DNA of 64,000 bases from Gammaproteobacteria bacterium (GTDB lineage Bacteria; Pseudomonadota; Gammaproteobacteria; Pseudomonadales; Alcanivoracaceae): the NCBI GenBank assembly GCA_018067045.1, contig JAGPVL010000034.1, forward strand, positions 62,001 through 126,000, read 5' to 3'. Position 1 is the first letter of the stretch, and each line of letters starts with the position of its first letter. Positions 1 through 9,118 of this stretch are shown here, piece after piece. The translations under genes were made by a program, and so were the position numbers. The notes beneath the pieces are model-generated. The model saw only the letters and a program-made list of their open reading frames with translations. It was not told the DNA's origin and ran no database searches.

Positions 1-2010
1 ATCTGCGCCATTGAATAAATCCTCCTGAACATCCTTTACAGCATGAAGTGGGCGCTGATATCCCCGTATCTTTTTCTTCATCGAAACCGAAACTTCAGTG
101 ATACGACCGAGAAAGATATCTGAAATATCTGATGCATCAATTGTAATCACACCTCTTCTAGTTACAGACAGCCCATACTTTGGAGAAAGCATCGGACTAA
201 TCTGAAACTTACGATTGACCAAATTAGGTTGATTTTTATCAACTCCGCCCTGAGATATTTCATAAAGATATGACCAGTTGAGCGCGTGCCTCAAGTTCTC
301 GGCGGCTTCAGATGAGATACTGCCCCCCACAACAGAGAATGTTGAAAGGCTGCACTCAGGAGGATTGGCGGCAAACCTAATATTGCTTAAGTGCTGAGCG
401 ATTGAATCAATTGCACTCCGAACCTCAGCGCCATGTACATCGGGCTGCGCGTCCTCCCAAAACCAATCTGCGGCGTCCAAAATTCCTTCATTCTGAGAAA
501 TGATAGATATTTCTGAGCCTTTCTCAAAGGGTCGCTCATTATTAAATCTTGATCGTCTAAAAATACTTTTTAGAAGAATGAAAAGGTTTCTAGGAGTAAA
601 CTGAGCAATATCTATTATAGTATCGAGCCCAAAGTACATTACGCGCTTTCCCGTACTCTCCCTAATCAGTTGAGCGCACAAATCCGTCTTGAACTGGCTA
701 TACCGGTTTGTCATTTGCCGGCCTTCAACGCCGGAAGCTATTTCACCTCTAATGGACTCGGCCAATTGGATAGGATCACGGCCAGCCTCCCACTGCTTAT
801 AAAAGCTAAGATAAGCAAGTTTTTCCCATAGAGGCTTGCCTTCAAAGCTCAATATGCCCACAACCCGTTTAATCTTATCTTCTGACACACCTTCACTTTT
901 AGACAGGTCGCTCAGAGCTTCGAAAAACCTCCTGACGTGGCCAGAAGAACTATAGTCTTTATTTCTATTTTTTATGAGCGAAAAAAGATACGCATTCAGA
1001 TCATCATCGCCGCCAAGATTTTGAAAATAATCATAAGGGTCTATACCCGAAGACCTCGCCCCCCAGCCAGACTTCTCTAGCCTCACCGAAATCAAATTTT
1101 TTAAAAATTCCGGTCCAGAAGAGGACTGCCTTACTTCATCCTCAAGGATAACCTTAGTAAATTCAGACTCTAGCTTTATCGGCTCTCCGCCCTCAATGGT
1201 TCCATAGGTTTTGATCCCATAATGGCGGGCTCCGACCTTAATCGACACAGCGCCGCGCCTATACCTAATTAGGGAATTAACAAATTCCTGCTGCCCAGGA
1301 GAAAAGTTCTCGAGCTCATCAATCATAAAAACAAATTTAGTTTCGGAAAAATCGGCGCATGAATCCTTCATTAACGCTGGGAGACCGAAAGCCAAATCAC
1401 CGAGCCTGAATCGAACGACAATTTCCTGCAGTGAAGACCTTCCCGTGGCCACATTTGCCACCACCCGATCGACCTCCTTTCTTAGCCCAATCAGATGATC
1501 AATCACACCATCTAAGCGATCGCAGGAAATTATATCGCTACCAAGAGATAACTCCCGGAAACCGCTAATAAACCCCTCGACATCAAATTCCAACGCACCA
1601 TCAGCAATAGCCTGCTGGCATTCACGAAGAAAACTAACCCCTAACCGGATCTCGAAATAGTAATAGAAAATTGCGCTCCATTGATCCTCTGAGAACCCCT
1701 TACCTCTAAATCTATTCACGTTGAGGGCATCAGCTCTGACATATATACCCATGTACCCATCTTGCCTAATAGCCTCTGCCAGATTCCCGCCACCCCGTAA
1801 CCTCTGCACCGCGGATGAGCAATACCTCATAAGATGCGTCTTTCCGCTGCCCTTTCCGCCCAGCAGCATCATGGGCATAGTCGATAGCGGACTCAAAATG
1901 TCCTCCAACCTCCTCTGCCCAATAAGACCAACCCAAAAATCGAAAATCTCTACATCTGAGAAATCCGTAGCCTTTAAACAGTCGAATGGGTTTTCTCTTA
2001 TCTCCTTCAT
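1..2010 (-). CDS. Large P-loop (AAA/ORC-CDC6-like) ATPase, 3' end beyond the window
   Basis: An open frame of 670 codons runs from an ATG at 2010 to the window edge without a stop, so the C-terminus is missing. By my own translation a Walker A motif GGKGSGKTH lies at about residues 51-59 and a Walker B motif FVFMIDELEN at about 226-235. A basic segment follows (SIKVGARHYG, about 256-265) where AAA-type ATPases carry sensor residues. The remaining 400 residues show no domain I can name. The gene starts 3 nt after the PRTase-like gene, with GGAAG upstream as a plausible ribosome site, so it is the third gene of an operon. Large ATPases of this kind often act as sensor or switch subunits in anti-phage systems; that role is inferred from context. 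Confidence 0.8.
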   Translation of the reverse strand, partial: MKEIRENPFDCLKATDFSDVEIFDFWVGLIGQRRLEDILSPLSTMPMMLLGGKGSGKTHLMRYCSSAVQRLRGGGNLAEAIRQDGYMGIYVRADALNVNRFRGKGFSEDQWSAIFYYYFEIRLGVSFLRECQQAIADGALEFDVEGFISGFRELSLGSDIISCDRLDGVIDHLIGLRKEVDRVVANVATGRSSLQEIVVRFRLGDLAFGLPALMKDSCADFSETKFVFMIDELENFSPGQQEFVNSLIRYRRGAVSIKVGARHYGIKTYGTIEGGEPIKLESEFTKVILEDEVRQSSSGPEFLKNLISVRLEKSGWGARSSGIDPYDYFQNLGGDDDLNAYLFSLIKNRNKDYSSSGHVRRFFEALSDLSKSEGVSEDKIKRVVGILSFEGKPLWEKLAYLSFYKQWEAGRDPIQLAESIRGEIASGVEGRQMTNRYSQFKTDLCAQLIRESTGKRVMYFGLDTIIDIAQFTPRNLFILLKSIFRRSRFNNERPFEKGSEISIISQNEGILDAADWFWEDAQPDVHGAEVRSAIDSIAQHLSNIRFAANPPECSLSTFSVVGGSISSEAAENLRHALNWSYLYEISQGGVDKNQPNLVNRKFQISPMLSPKYGLSVTRRGVITIDASDISDIFLGRITEVSVSMKKKIRGYQRPLHAVKDVQEDLFNGAD

Positions 2011-2013
2011 TTC

Positions 2014-3024
2014 TTAGCTTCCGTATATTTTGGGGTAGCGCTTGAATATTGGAACCCAATCTAAGTCTTTTTCCTCTGCCGAAGCTATGGACGTGTCGTA
2101 CCAAATAAACGCGGGGCAATTGTCTGGGATATTGTGAGAAAACCCCATGAAAAGCTGGCCGTCTTTCCAGCCGGTAGCATAGGTTTTATCCAGAAGCTGC
2201 CCATATCCCTCAACAACATCAACAACATCTTTTCTTGATATTTCTCCGTCCAGCCCATGGAAGTACCTAGAGTTTTCCGAAAGAGCCCTGTAACTCGAAT
2301 CCATTTCAAATATAGACTCACAATATGTAAACCGCCCATCTGATCTCGCCTTATCAAGCCCCGACTTGCTCCCAAATAGGGAGAAAAAATAAGTCTTTGC
2401 CTGAGGAGAAAGCTCTGAAATTAAAGAAGCGACGCTATCAGAATAGCGGAGGAGCTGCGCCCCAGACCCACAAAGATCGTCTATAAAGACATAATGCAAG
2501 CATTCTTTATGGGCTAATTTAATTTCATTTTTTTTTATGCCAAAAAACCGGAAGAAATAACCAGACTGCTCAACATTAAATAGCTCAGAAGCATTAATGA
2601 ATTTTCTTTTTGTGATTCTATTCTCTTGCCTAAAAAAATAAAGTAAGTGAGCGCCACTTTCAGATGGATTCCCTAAGCTAACAAACAGTGTTTTATCTAT
2701 CTGTTGATCGATAAATTCTTGTCTTTCTTTAATTCCAGCACTGACGGGAAGATAATCTTCCGCCTGACATGCAAGCGTTGACATGTATACATCTCGATAG
2801 AGGGATCGCAAGAGAGCTCTAACTTCCTTCGAGCCGAAATACATGAAATTTGCCAGCCAAAATAGAGCAACCATTTTTTCTTTTTCTTTATTTACTATCC
2901 TTCCAGTAAAATTATCAAGCCACCTGTCGATATCATACCTGGTCAAGCGCTTATCCCAAGCGTTCTCATTTAAGATCATTATCTTGTTCCGCAGTGACTC
3001 TTCCAAATTTTTAGATCCAGTCAT
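2014..3024 (-). CDS. Phosphoribosyltransferase-like protein (PRTase-CE-like)
   Basis: A protein of about 336 residues. Its clearest motif is YVFIDDLCGSGAQ (about residues 178-190), which matches the PRPP-binding signature of type I phosphoribosyltransferases: hydrophobics, two acidic residues, then a small-residue loop. No nucleotide-salvage family matches the rest, and the sequence resembles PRTase-like proteins of predicted conflict systems (PRTase-CE). An ATG at 3039 is possible, but I prefer ATG 3024 because it overlaps the methyltransferase stop as ATGA, the usual sign of translational coupling. The ATPase gene follows after 3 nt. The substrate is unknown: it could modify a nucleotide or nucleic acid, or only bind a nucleotide signal. 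Confidence 0.72.
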   Translation of the reverse strand: MTGSKNLEESLRNKIMILNENAWDKRLTRYDIDRWLDNFTGRIVNKEKEKMVALFWLANFMYFGSKEVRALLRSLYRDVYMSTLACQAEDYLPVSAGIKERQEFIDQQIDKTLFVSLGNPSESGAHLLYFFRQENRITKRKFINASELFNVEQSGYFFRFFGIKKNEIKLAHKECLHYVFIDDLCGSGAQLLRYSDSVASLISELSPQAKTYFFSLFGSKSGLDKARSDGRFTYCESIFEMDSSYRALSENSRYFHGLDGEISRKDVVDVVEGYGQLLDKTYATGWKDGQLFMGFSHNIPDNCPAFIWYDTSIASAEEKDLDWVPIFKRYPKIYGS

Positions 3025-4310
3025 ATCTTCTTCATCCATATTACGTGCTCGTGAGCGATGGCTTCCACGCTTCCATTACGCTTAGTCATCAAGCTTCTTG
3101 AGACGATTCGATCAGAAGTGAAAAGACGGACTACAAACCCAACTTTTTCAGCTATTCTCACTACATACTTAGCGGTTGAAAACGGCTTCCCGACTACAGT
3201 GTTGTCTCCCATAATAAGAATCAGGTCGCCGCCACGTTTCAACACTCTGAACATTTCAGCCAATGATTCATTCATGTCTTTCATATAGCAAGAAATTATG
3301 TATGCCCTCTCAGCATTACTTTTAAAAATTTCATTAATATTATCTATAAGGCCATCTACTTCAGGCACACCATCCATCGTTCTATCAGAAATAATTAGGT
3401 GCTCTCTACCTACAGTTTTTTTCTCTAACGGCCTTAATTCCCCACTGCCTGCCATGCCGAGCCAGCCGAGACTAAGGCTGCTGGATCGTATGTATTTTTG
3501 TGCGCCCGCATAAGGCGGAGAGGTAATCACCACATCAACGGAACCATCCAATACATCAGGGTTATTTCGTCGCGAATCTTGGTTGTAGACATGACACTCC
3601 CCAAGAGCCTGAACTTCTCCAACAGTCAACATGCGCTTGATGTTCTGAGTGCATATTTCTGAAAATAGCTCAATAACCTGCTTCTTAGGAATGGCCTTAG
3701 GGGGCACGCGAGGCTTAACAGGAACAGAGAGCCGCTTATCCGTATTACTTACTTTGTGGCAGCAAGAAGAAAAGCACATCCAAAAGAAATCTTTGTTGTC
3801 CTCCCCCGCATCAGATATCGACTTTCGGATGCTCATCAATCCATTCTGGACAGACTCTTGGAACCAATAATCTCTGTTTACAACGTTTGGTCTTTCGTCT
3901 CTACTGGCTTTGACCTGCCACGCATTGCTCATGATTTTTTCTAGATCGTTCTGAATTCCCAACTCATTTATAGTTTTAGTTTTTACTTTAGATATCAGGC
4001 ATGCTAGAGGGTTTGTGTCGTAAAGCACGGCCTTTCTACCGTGAATAATTGCCTCAAGGCCAACAGTCCCGCTACCACAAAATGGGTCCAAAACAATCCC
4101 GCCGCGCCCCTCTGCATTCAAGCTTTCTAGAAAAAAAATCGGTATATGCGGGAGAAGCTTGGCAGGATATGAATGTATGTAATGCGCATATCTTTCTCCT
4201 CCCTTAACATGACCAACCAGGTTACGAAAAGAAACATTAATCGGGACCTTTTCTCTCATGTATCTGGCTTCAAGGTCTTTTAGTAGCGAGCCATCGAAAT
4301 TCGGATTCAT
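3021..4310 (-). CDS. Site-specific DNA methyltransferase (N4-C/N6-A type)
   Basis: A protein of 429 residues from ATG 4310; an in-frame TTG at 4319 is also possible. It has the SAM-binding motif DPFCGSGTVG (about residues 75-84) and the catalytic motif TSPPY (about 263-267) of amino-methyltransferases acting on cytosine N4 or adenine N6. The order SAM motif then catalytic motif, and the N-terminal HYIHSYPAKLLPHIP segment, fit the DNA methylase N4/N6 family. It is the first gene of the three-gene operon and overlaps the next by 4 nt. No restriction endonuclease is adjacent, so it is not an ordinary type II restriction-modification pair. Base composition is AT-rich relative to DNA from 5 kb onward, consistent with transfer. 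Confidence 0.85.
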   Translation of the reverse strand: MNPNFDGSLLKDLEARYMREKVPINVSFRNLVGHVKGGERYAHYIHSYPAKLLPHIPIFFLESLNAEGRGGIVLDPFCGSGTVGLEAIIHGRKAVLYDTNPLACLISKVKTKTINELGIQNDLEKIMSNAWQVKASRDERPNVVNRDYWFQESVQNGLMSIRKSISDAGEDNKDFFWMCFSSCCHKVSNTDKRLSVPVKPRVPPKAIPKKQVIELFSEICTQNIKRMLTVGEVQALGECHVYNQDSRRNNPDVLDGSVDVVITSPPYAGAQKYIRSSSLSLGWLGMAGSGELRPLEKKTVGREHLIISDRTMDGVPEVDGLIDNINEIFKSNAERAYIISCYMKDMNESLAEMFRVLKRGGDLILIMGDNTVVGKPFSTAKYVVRIAEKVGFVVRLFTSDRIVSRSLMTKRNGSVEAIAHEHVIWMKKI

Positions 4311-4794
4311 ATGCACCAAGATCTAAATTCTTCGTTATGAGTAATTAATCTCATTGGGATCACACGCTTAAAGCTAAATGCGACCGTGTCCATTGGTTTG
4401 GATCAAGGCATCGTCACTGTGCCAAGCCCTGCAGCGCAGGGGCCAGCCCACCGGCGACCATCCCTCGCAAGGGAAAGAGCACCGATTAAGTGATCGACGA
4501 AGACGCTCCAAATCACCCTCTCCACATACTTCCTTACCCGCCCCAGGAAGGACAAAAGCTAAGGACCCACAATATCGCTCCGAACAACCTAAGTCACCTG
4601 TAATACCGAACTTACATATATTCAATATTTGTAAACGCTCGGTGATGGCACACCGATTCAGATTATTCCCACGTATCAGGAGCTCTAAAACAACCGAACT
4701 ACTACTCCACCGGACTAACACACTCCGACCTACTCGCATCAAACTTACACCGCACCTTGCGCATCAGCGTCAACATATCGGCGTCATAAACCCC
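4311..4794. other. Intergenic stretch, no supported gene
   Basis: About 480 bases upstream of the methyltransferase operon. The open frames on both strands lack recognisable motifs and overlap each other, so I treat them as chance. The operon promoter must lie near 4320-4400, but I could not pick confident -35/-10 boxes. Composition changes here from AT-rich (left) to the mid-GC backbone (right). Confidence 0.6.
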
Positions 4795-5225
4795 CTATTC
4801 TTTGAACCTTAGCCGAATACTCTGCAGTAGCTCTTCGCGCGATGATGTGTCATTAGTCCGCGGCACAATCAATGGTAAACGCTCTAACCACTGCTGCTCC
4901 TGCGCAATAATTCTTTCCATTTTCGGCGCGACTTCGTCGATAAAATATTGCCGCGACCATTCCTTCTGCTCCGTTGTAAACGCGCCCTTGTGCGCTATCA
5001 GTTGATAGCTGCTCTGATACATCGGCACCGCAAAATGGCTCCTTCTGGCGACAGCCCACGGTTCAGCTCCAGCTGAGCAATCATATTTACAGTGGCGAAC
5101 ATGCCATCCACCGAACCGTTATTGAATTTGGTGCCAACATTCGTCCAATCAGCAGGCACCTGTGTCGCGCCCAGCGCGCCAGCATAACGACCAACTGAGG
5201 ACATCCACATTCTCAGCCCTTGCTA
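4795..5225 (-). pseudogene. Frameshifted, 5'-truncated solute-binding-protein-like gene
   Basis: Two adjacent minus-strand frames look like one protein broken by a frameshift near 5028-5045. The first reads WMSSVGRYAGALGATQVPADW and continues through NNGSVDGMFATVNM. The second reads MYQSSYQLIAHKGAFTTEQ and ends at 4795. The pattern of a small-residue strand followed by a G-x-VDG turn resembles the C-terminal lobe of TRAP-type periplasmic solute-binding proteins. An in-frame stop lies just upstream of about 5225, so the N-terminal half is missing. No transporter membrane genes are nearby. The family assignment is tentative; the broken frame is clear. Confidence 0.6.
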
Positions 5226-5307
5226 ACCTCAAACCAGAATTGATTTAACACCCCCAGCTTCCTATCCTGGCTCCAGCCAACTGCCATCTACTCGCTAAGG
5301 ACACCGC

Positions 5308-6078
5308 ATGGCCCGCAACTGGACACAGGATGAATTAACCATCGCACTCGGGCTCTACTGCAAGCTGCCGTTCGGGCAATTCCACCAACATCAGCCGCTT
5401 ATCATATTAGTCGCAGAGCGATTGGATAGGACGCCTAGCTCCATTGCGATGAAACTGTGCAACCTTGCCAGCCTTGACCCAGTAATCACCGAGAGCGGCC
5501 GCAAAGGCCTCGCTGGTGCATCGAAGCTAGACAGAGAGGTATGGCAGGCTTTCTCTGAGCACAGCAGTGAGTGGATGCCGGAGATTGAGCAGCGACTGAG
5601 TCAGCTGCTTGATGGCGGGAAACCCACAACTGTCAGCGTCGGCACAGAAGACCTGCCCGCAAACTACCGAGGCGACAACATCACCGTCACCAGCACGCGC
5701 CGCAAAGGTCAAAACCTTTTCCGTGACGCGGTGTTTTCGGCTTACCAATCGCGCTGCTGCGTAACGGGTGTGTCCGACTCACGCCTGCTGATCGCAAGCC
5801 ATATTAAGCCTTGGCGAGAAGATGCGGATAACCGCCTCAACCCACGCAACGGCCTATGCCTGAGCGCGCTGGTGGATCGAGCGTTTGATTTGGGGTTGGT
5901 GGCGGTGTCACAAGACTACCGTTTGATGGTCTCGCCGCAACTTGGCGCGCAGCGCGACAACGTGCACATCAGCGAGACGTTTTATAGCCGCGAGAACAAA
6001 ACCATAGAGCTGCCGGATAAGTTTGTGCCGGATATGGCATTTTTAGAGTGGCACCGCGGCAGGGTGTTTTTGCAATAG
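5308..6078 (+). CDS. HNH endonuclease domain protein
   Basis: A protein of 256 residues with AAGGA upstream of its ATG. The C-terminal half (about 135-200) is an HNH module: CCVTGVSDSRLLIASHIKPW then NRLNPRNGLCLSALVDRAFD, with the family-typical histidine near 165 and asparagine near 181. This variant is common in uncharacterised bacterial HNH proteins and some modification-dependent restriction enzymes. The N-terminal 100 residues are predicted helical and may bind DNA; a segment near 35-60 (RLDRTPSSIAMKLCNLASL) looks helix-turn-helix-like. It stands alone between a pseudogene and a convergent gene pair. A restriction role is possible but not shown. Confidence 0.85.
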   Translation: MARNWTQDELTIALGLYCKLPFGQFHQHQPLIILVAERLDRTPSSIAMKLCNLASLDPVITESGRKGLAGASKLDREVWQAFSEHSSEWMPEIEQRLSQLLDGGKPTTVSVGTEDLPANYRGDNITVTSTRRKGQNLFRDAVFSAYQSRCCVTGVSDSRLLIASHIKPWREDADNRLNPRNGLCLSALVDRAFDLGLVAVSQDYRLMVSPQLGAQRDNVHISETFYSRENKTIELPDKFVPDMAFLEWHRGRVFLQ

Positions 6079-6104
6079 AGGGTGTCGCCGACTCGCATTT
6101 CTAA

Positions 6105-6800
6105 TCAATGCCCAGCAATAGCTCGCACGCGTTTCTCAAGTACGCTAACTCTCTGCTGACTTGCCACATCCGCCGACAGACAGCCGGGCAACGCATCCAG
6201 AAAATTTTGATCCGCAAGAAATTCGGTGAACGCGCTTCGAATATAGTCAGCCATTGCGTTATCGATTGCCGCAAGCTCTTCTGCCAACTCTTCACGCCCA
6301 TCAACCACCGCCATAATATCTTCAAAGTCATGGCTCGCAAGGTAATCGCCATGGCCTCTGTCAGCGAACGCTTCTAATTTTGTCGCAACGAAATAAAGTG
6401 CAGATACGACGAGTATTTCCGCACCTGACGGCAGCCTTACAACTTTAGATTGTGTTAATGCCTCTGAATACCAGCGATTGGAATACCCCAGAATATTTGG
6501 GTCGGTAGGCATGACATCCAGAATAAGATCGTGGCCGCGAAACCGACACGTGGGTGCATCCTCTGAGGAATCCACACTAAAGCCCTTATCTTTCAATCTT
6601 TCGGTCAGCTTGTGGTAGCCAATAACAGATCCAATTTCGACGATCACGTCCACATCGATAGTCGGACGTACATCTGGCGCAGCCTCGTCGGTGATCATCA
6701 ATGCGACAGTGGCTCCTCCAACAAATGCCACTTCCTGAATAATGTCTCCTAAATGCGTAGCAGCCAATTCCAGCTGCGCGATGTTTGCACTTCCATTCAT
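6105..6800 (-). CDS. Nucleotidyltransferase-fold protein (MNT/AbiEii-like)
   Basis: A protein of 231 residues. The GG at 28-29 (FVGGATVAL) followed by TIDVDVIVE (aspartates 49 and 51) is the minimal nucleotidyltransferase signature in which the two aspartates bind metal. A later YFVATKLEAFADRGHGDYLASHDFEDI segment resembles the lysine-containing region of toxin-type nucleotidyltransferases. The start overlaps the upstream gene stop as ATGA, so the two are coupled. Pairs of a DNA-binding protein and a nucleotidyltransferase recur in toxin-antitoxin and abortive-infection systems such as AbiE. That comparison is by architecture; the partner here is not clearly AbiEi. Confidence 0.75.
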   Translation of the reverse strand: MNGSANIAQLELAATHLGDIIQEVAFVGGATVALMITDEAAPDVRPTIDVDVIVEIGSVIGYHKLTERLKDKGFSVDSSEDAPTCRFRGHDLILDVMPTDPNILGYSNRWYSEALTQSKVVRLPSGAEILVVSALYFVATKLEAFADRGHGDYLASHDFEDIMAVVDGREELAEELAAIDNAMADYIRSAFTEFLADQNFLDALPGCLSADVASQQRVSVLEKRVRAIAGH

Positions 6801-7360
6801 GCGTCATTCCTTTGATCTTGGGCATTGGCATTCTGTCGATATTCTTCCAGCCGAGGCTTCAGATGCTTCACGGCCAACTCCTTCTCCCTAGCCCGCCCGA
6901 TTCGTAGCATATCTACCAACGCCAACAGCTCATACAGCATGACATCCTGCATCGCGGCAAATGGCGCGGACTTGTACAGGGGCGATACTCCCTGCCCGCG
7001 TGTTTTTCCCTCTGGGTGAGGCCACACGGGCGGCGGTTCGGTGCCAACAATAAACTGATTACTCATCATCGGCGCAGCCCACGCCGTTGCGATGCCACGG
7101 GTCATGCCTTCTTGCTCGGCGATAAAAACGTAGGGCATGCCGTGGAGAATAAACTCCTCTAGGGCTCGCAGTACTGGGCGGGCGGGCGCGCCGCGGTCAC
7201 TTTTCAATGCAAGACGCGCTCGAATCGCACGCTTGATGCCGGCATGCACCTCCGCCGGGCTCATGCCCAACTCCACAGCGAGGCCGTTATAGCTCCAAGG
7301 GTCGCCCTGTTTGGCGATGATTTTTAGCAGAACCAGTAGGTCCTGAGGTTTGAGCACCAT
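6797..7360 (-). CDS. Helix-turn-helix DNA-binding protein, partner of the nucleotidyltransferase
   Basis: A protein of 187 residues. The N-terminus (about 1-60: DLLVLLKIIAKQGDPWSYNG, then LAVELGMSPAEVHAGIKRA) reads as a winged helix-turn-helix, with the recognition helix near 30-45. The C-terminal part has no motif I recognise. It is the first gene of a two-gene operon with the nucleotidyltransferase-fold gene (4-nt overlap). A likely job is autoregulation and, if this is a toxin-antitoxin pair, antitoxin function; both are inferences. An AGAGAATG ribosome-site-like stretch precedes its ATG. Confidence 0.7.
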   Translation of the reverse strand: MVLKPQDLLVLLKIIAKQGDPWSYNGLAVELGMSPAEVHAGIKRAIRARLALKSDRGAPARPVLRALEEFILHGMPYVFIAEQEGMTRGIATAWAAPMMSNQFIVGTEPPPVWPHPEGKTRGQGVSPLYKSAPFAAMQDVMLYELLALVDMLRIGRAREKELAVKHLKPRLEEYRQNANAQDQRNDA

Positions 7361-7447
7361 AGCATTCTCTGTTCGCGATTTGCGAATAAAGAATGCGCTA
7401 GACTTAGCGAGTTGTCAATTTAGGAGCGACTTAACCCAGGCCGCCCC

Positions 7448-9118
7448 TCACCACAACTTGGCCTTATCCATCCGCTCAATCAACGCGGTACGCCGACGGT
7501 AGCGCTCGCGCAAATCCTCCAACCACTGCGCCGTCGCCTCGCTGGGATCGCAATCGCGGGCTTTTTTCATCAGTCGCACCAAAGACGAATACTGCCTCGA
7601 TTGCGCCGCTTGCACGCGGCCATCGACGCAGCGACGCCAGAACGCGGCGGCCTCTGCTGGAAAGGCGTCGCAACTCTTTTTTGCCAGCGCATCTAAAATG
7701 TCGTGGTCGACATGGTGCGCCCGTGCAAGGGTCACTGCGCCGGGCAGGTCGCCGTCTTCCATCAGCAGAGAAACACGCGTGGTGACGTCGCGGCCATTCT
7801 CGCCGTCAACTTCTCGTTCGGTGAGAAAGGCGAGTGCGCGTTCGCGCCATGCGGGCCAACCGGTGTTGGCGAGGTTTTTTAACAGGTGCCAGTACATCGG
7901 CTCTCTGCGTTTCTGGAACGCGCGCCAAAGGGCATCCTGTGCTTCTTCGTCTAGCCCGGCACGGCTGTATTCTTCCGACAGCATTCGATACAGATTAACT
8001 GAATCCGGATGGATGCGGGCGCCACGCTCGGCCCAACTCATTGCTTCTGCCTCGCGACCGAAATGACGACACGCTTCGACTAATTGCTCGTAAGCGCGCC
8101 CGTAGGATAAATCGCGACTGTACAGCCGAACCAAGGTGTCGAAATCACCCTGCTCGTACGCAACTTCTTCGCGACGACGAATGATGGCGTGGTCGTAAAA
8201 ATGCCGCCGGCGATTCTCTAAGGAAGACGGCGGCGGTGGCAGAGTCTGGTATTCTTTTTCCACCTTGCTGGCATAAGCAATCTGCCCGTCTTTACCCAGC
8301 GACGCCCAATAGCCGCCAAGCGGAAACAAGCCCCATTGATCGAGCAGTTTGAGTTTATGCAAAGAAGTGGCTAGCTTGCGGCCGCCTTCGCCACCCTGCT
8401 CAACACTGCGACGAATCGCCTGCGCATGCAAGCCGGCAAATTCATGGCTACGATCACCAATGGCACCGGCGGAATCGTCGGCGCGTTCGTAAATTTTCAA
8501 CAATCGTTTGATCGCGTATTCGCACAAGCTGGCGCATTCTTGCGGCGCGCTGTCGAGCACCTGTGCCAACAGGGTTAAGGGAGCTCCCAGCTGTTGTGCG
8601 TAATCAAGGCTGCGCCGGTAGTCGAGAAATCCGCCGGTGCGCAATGCGGCCTGCAGCACTTCTTTCAACGCGCTTGGCGAGAGAAGCGACAAGCGTACGC
8701 GCAAACTTTGTTCGAGCATCTCATCGTTGCGCGCAATATCGTGAAGCCAATTCGCCAAGGTGTCGGCCGATTGCTGTTTGAGCGCGACAAGTAAGTCGTT
8801 CTCTTCTGTTACCGCTTTTTCTTTTTTTTCGGCCGGCTCCTGCGACGCTAAAGCCTGCGCCGCCAATGCCAGCGCCACCAGATGCTTGCAAAAGCCACCG
8901 TCTGCCGCGGCAGGGCAATCACAGTGCCAGTGCACTCCTTCATCGTCCTCACGCAGTTGCACGTGGTACACGGACGAGCCCTTCACCCGCGCCCGCCATT
9001 CGCCCAAGTCGCACTCTAAACGCGACACTTTTCCTTTCTGGAAATAGACCAGTCCACGCTCAAAAGCGCCCTTCCCTGCGAGCTCAACCAGCTCGTCGTT
9101 ATTCAGTTCTTGCAACAT
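7448..9118 (-). CDS. SWIM zinc-finger protein
   Basis: A protein of 556 residues from ATG 9118, chosen because GAGG lies 5 nt upstream; a longer in-frame start at 9181 is unlikely. A SWIM motif (CxC...CxH) is seen at about residues 66-79: WHCDCPAAADGGFCKH. The remaining 450 residues are alpha-helical and repeat-like (RLYSRDLSYGRAYEQLVEAC, later RMLSEEYSRAGLDEEAQDAL), consistent with a TPR-type solenoid. SWIM domains bind DNA or proteins and occur in bacterial proteins near SNF2 helicases, but no helicase is adjacent. The molecular role is unknown. It appears to be a single-gene unit. Confidence 0.85.
   Translation of the reverse strand: MLQELNNDELVELAGKGAFERGLVYFQKGKVSRLECDLGEWRARVKGSSVYHVQLREDDEGVHWHCDCPAAADGGFCKHLVALALAAQALASQEPAEKKEKAVTEENDLLVALKQQSADTLANWLHDIARNDEMLEQSLRVRLSLLSPSALKEVLQAALRTGGFLDYRRSLDYAQQLGAPLTLLAQVLDSAPQECASLCEYAIKRLLKIYERADDSAGAIGDRSHEFAGLHAQAIRRSVEQGGEGGRKLATSLHKLKLLDQWGLFPLGGYWASLGKDGQIAYASKVEKEYQTLPPPPSSLENRRRHFYDHAIIRRREEVAYEQGDFDTLVRLYSRDLSYGRAYEQLVEACRHFGREAEAMSWAERGARIHPDSVNLYRMLSEEYSRAGLDEEAQDALWRAFQKRREPMYWHLLKNLANTGWPAWRERALAFLTEREVDGENGRDVTTRVSLLMEDGDLPGAVTLARAHHVDHDILDALAKKSCDAFPAEAAAFWRRCVDGRVQAAQSRQYSSLVRLMKKARDCDPSEATAQWLEDLRERYRRRTALIERMDKAKLW

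Noticed and set aside
5308-6078. HNH nuclease as the restriction subunit of the methyltransferase operon
   Set aside because: It is on the opposite strand, separated by a pseudogene and about 1 kb, and differs in composition, so a functional link is not supported.
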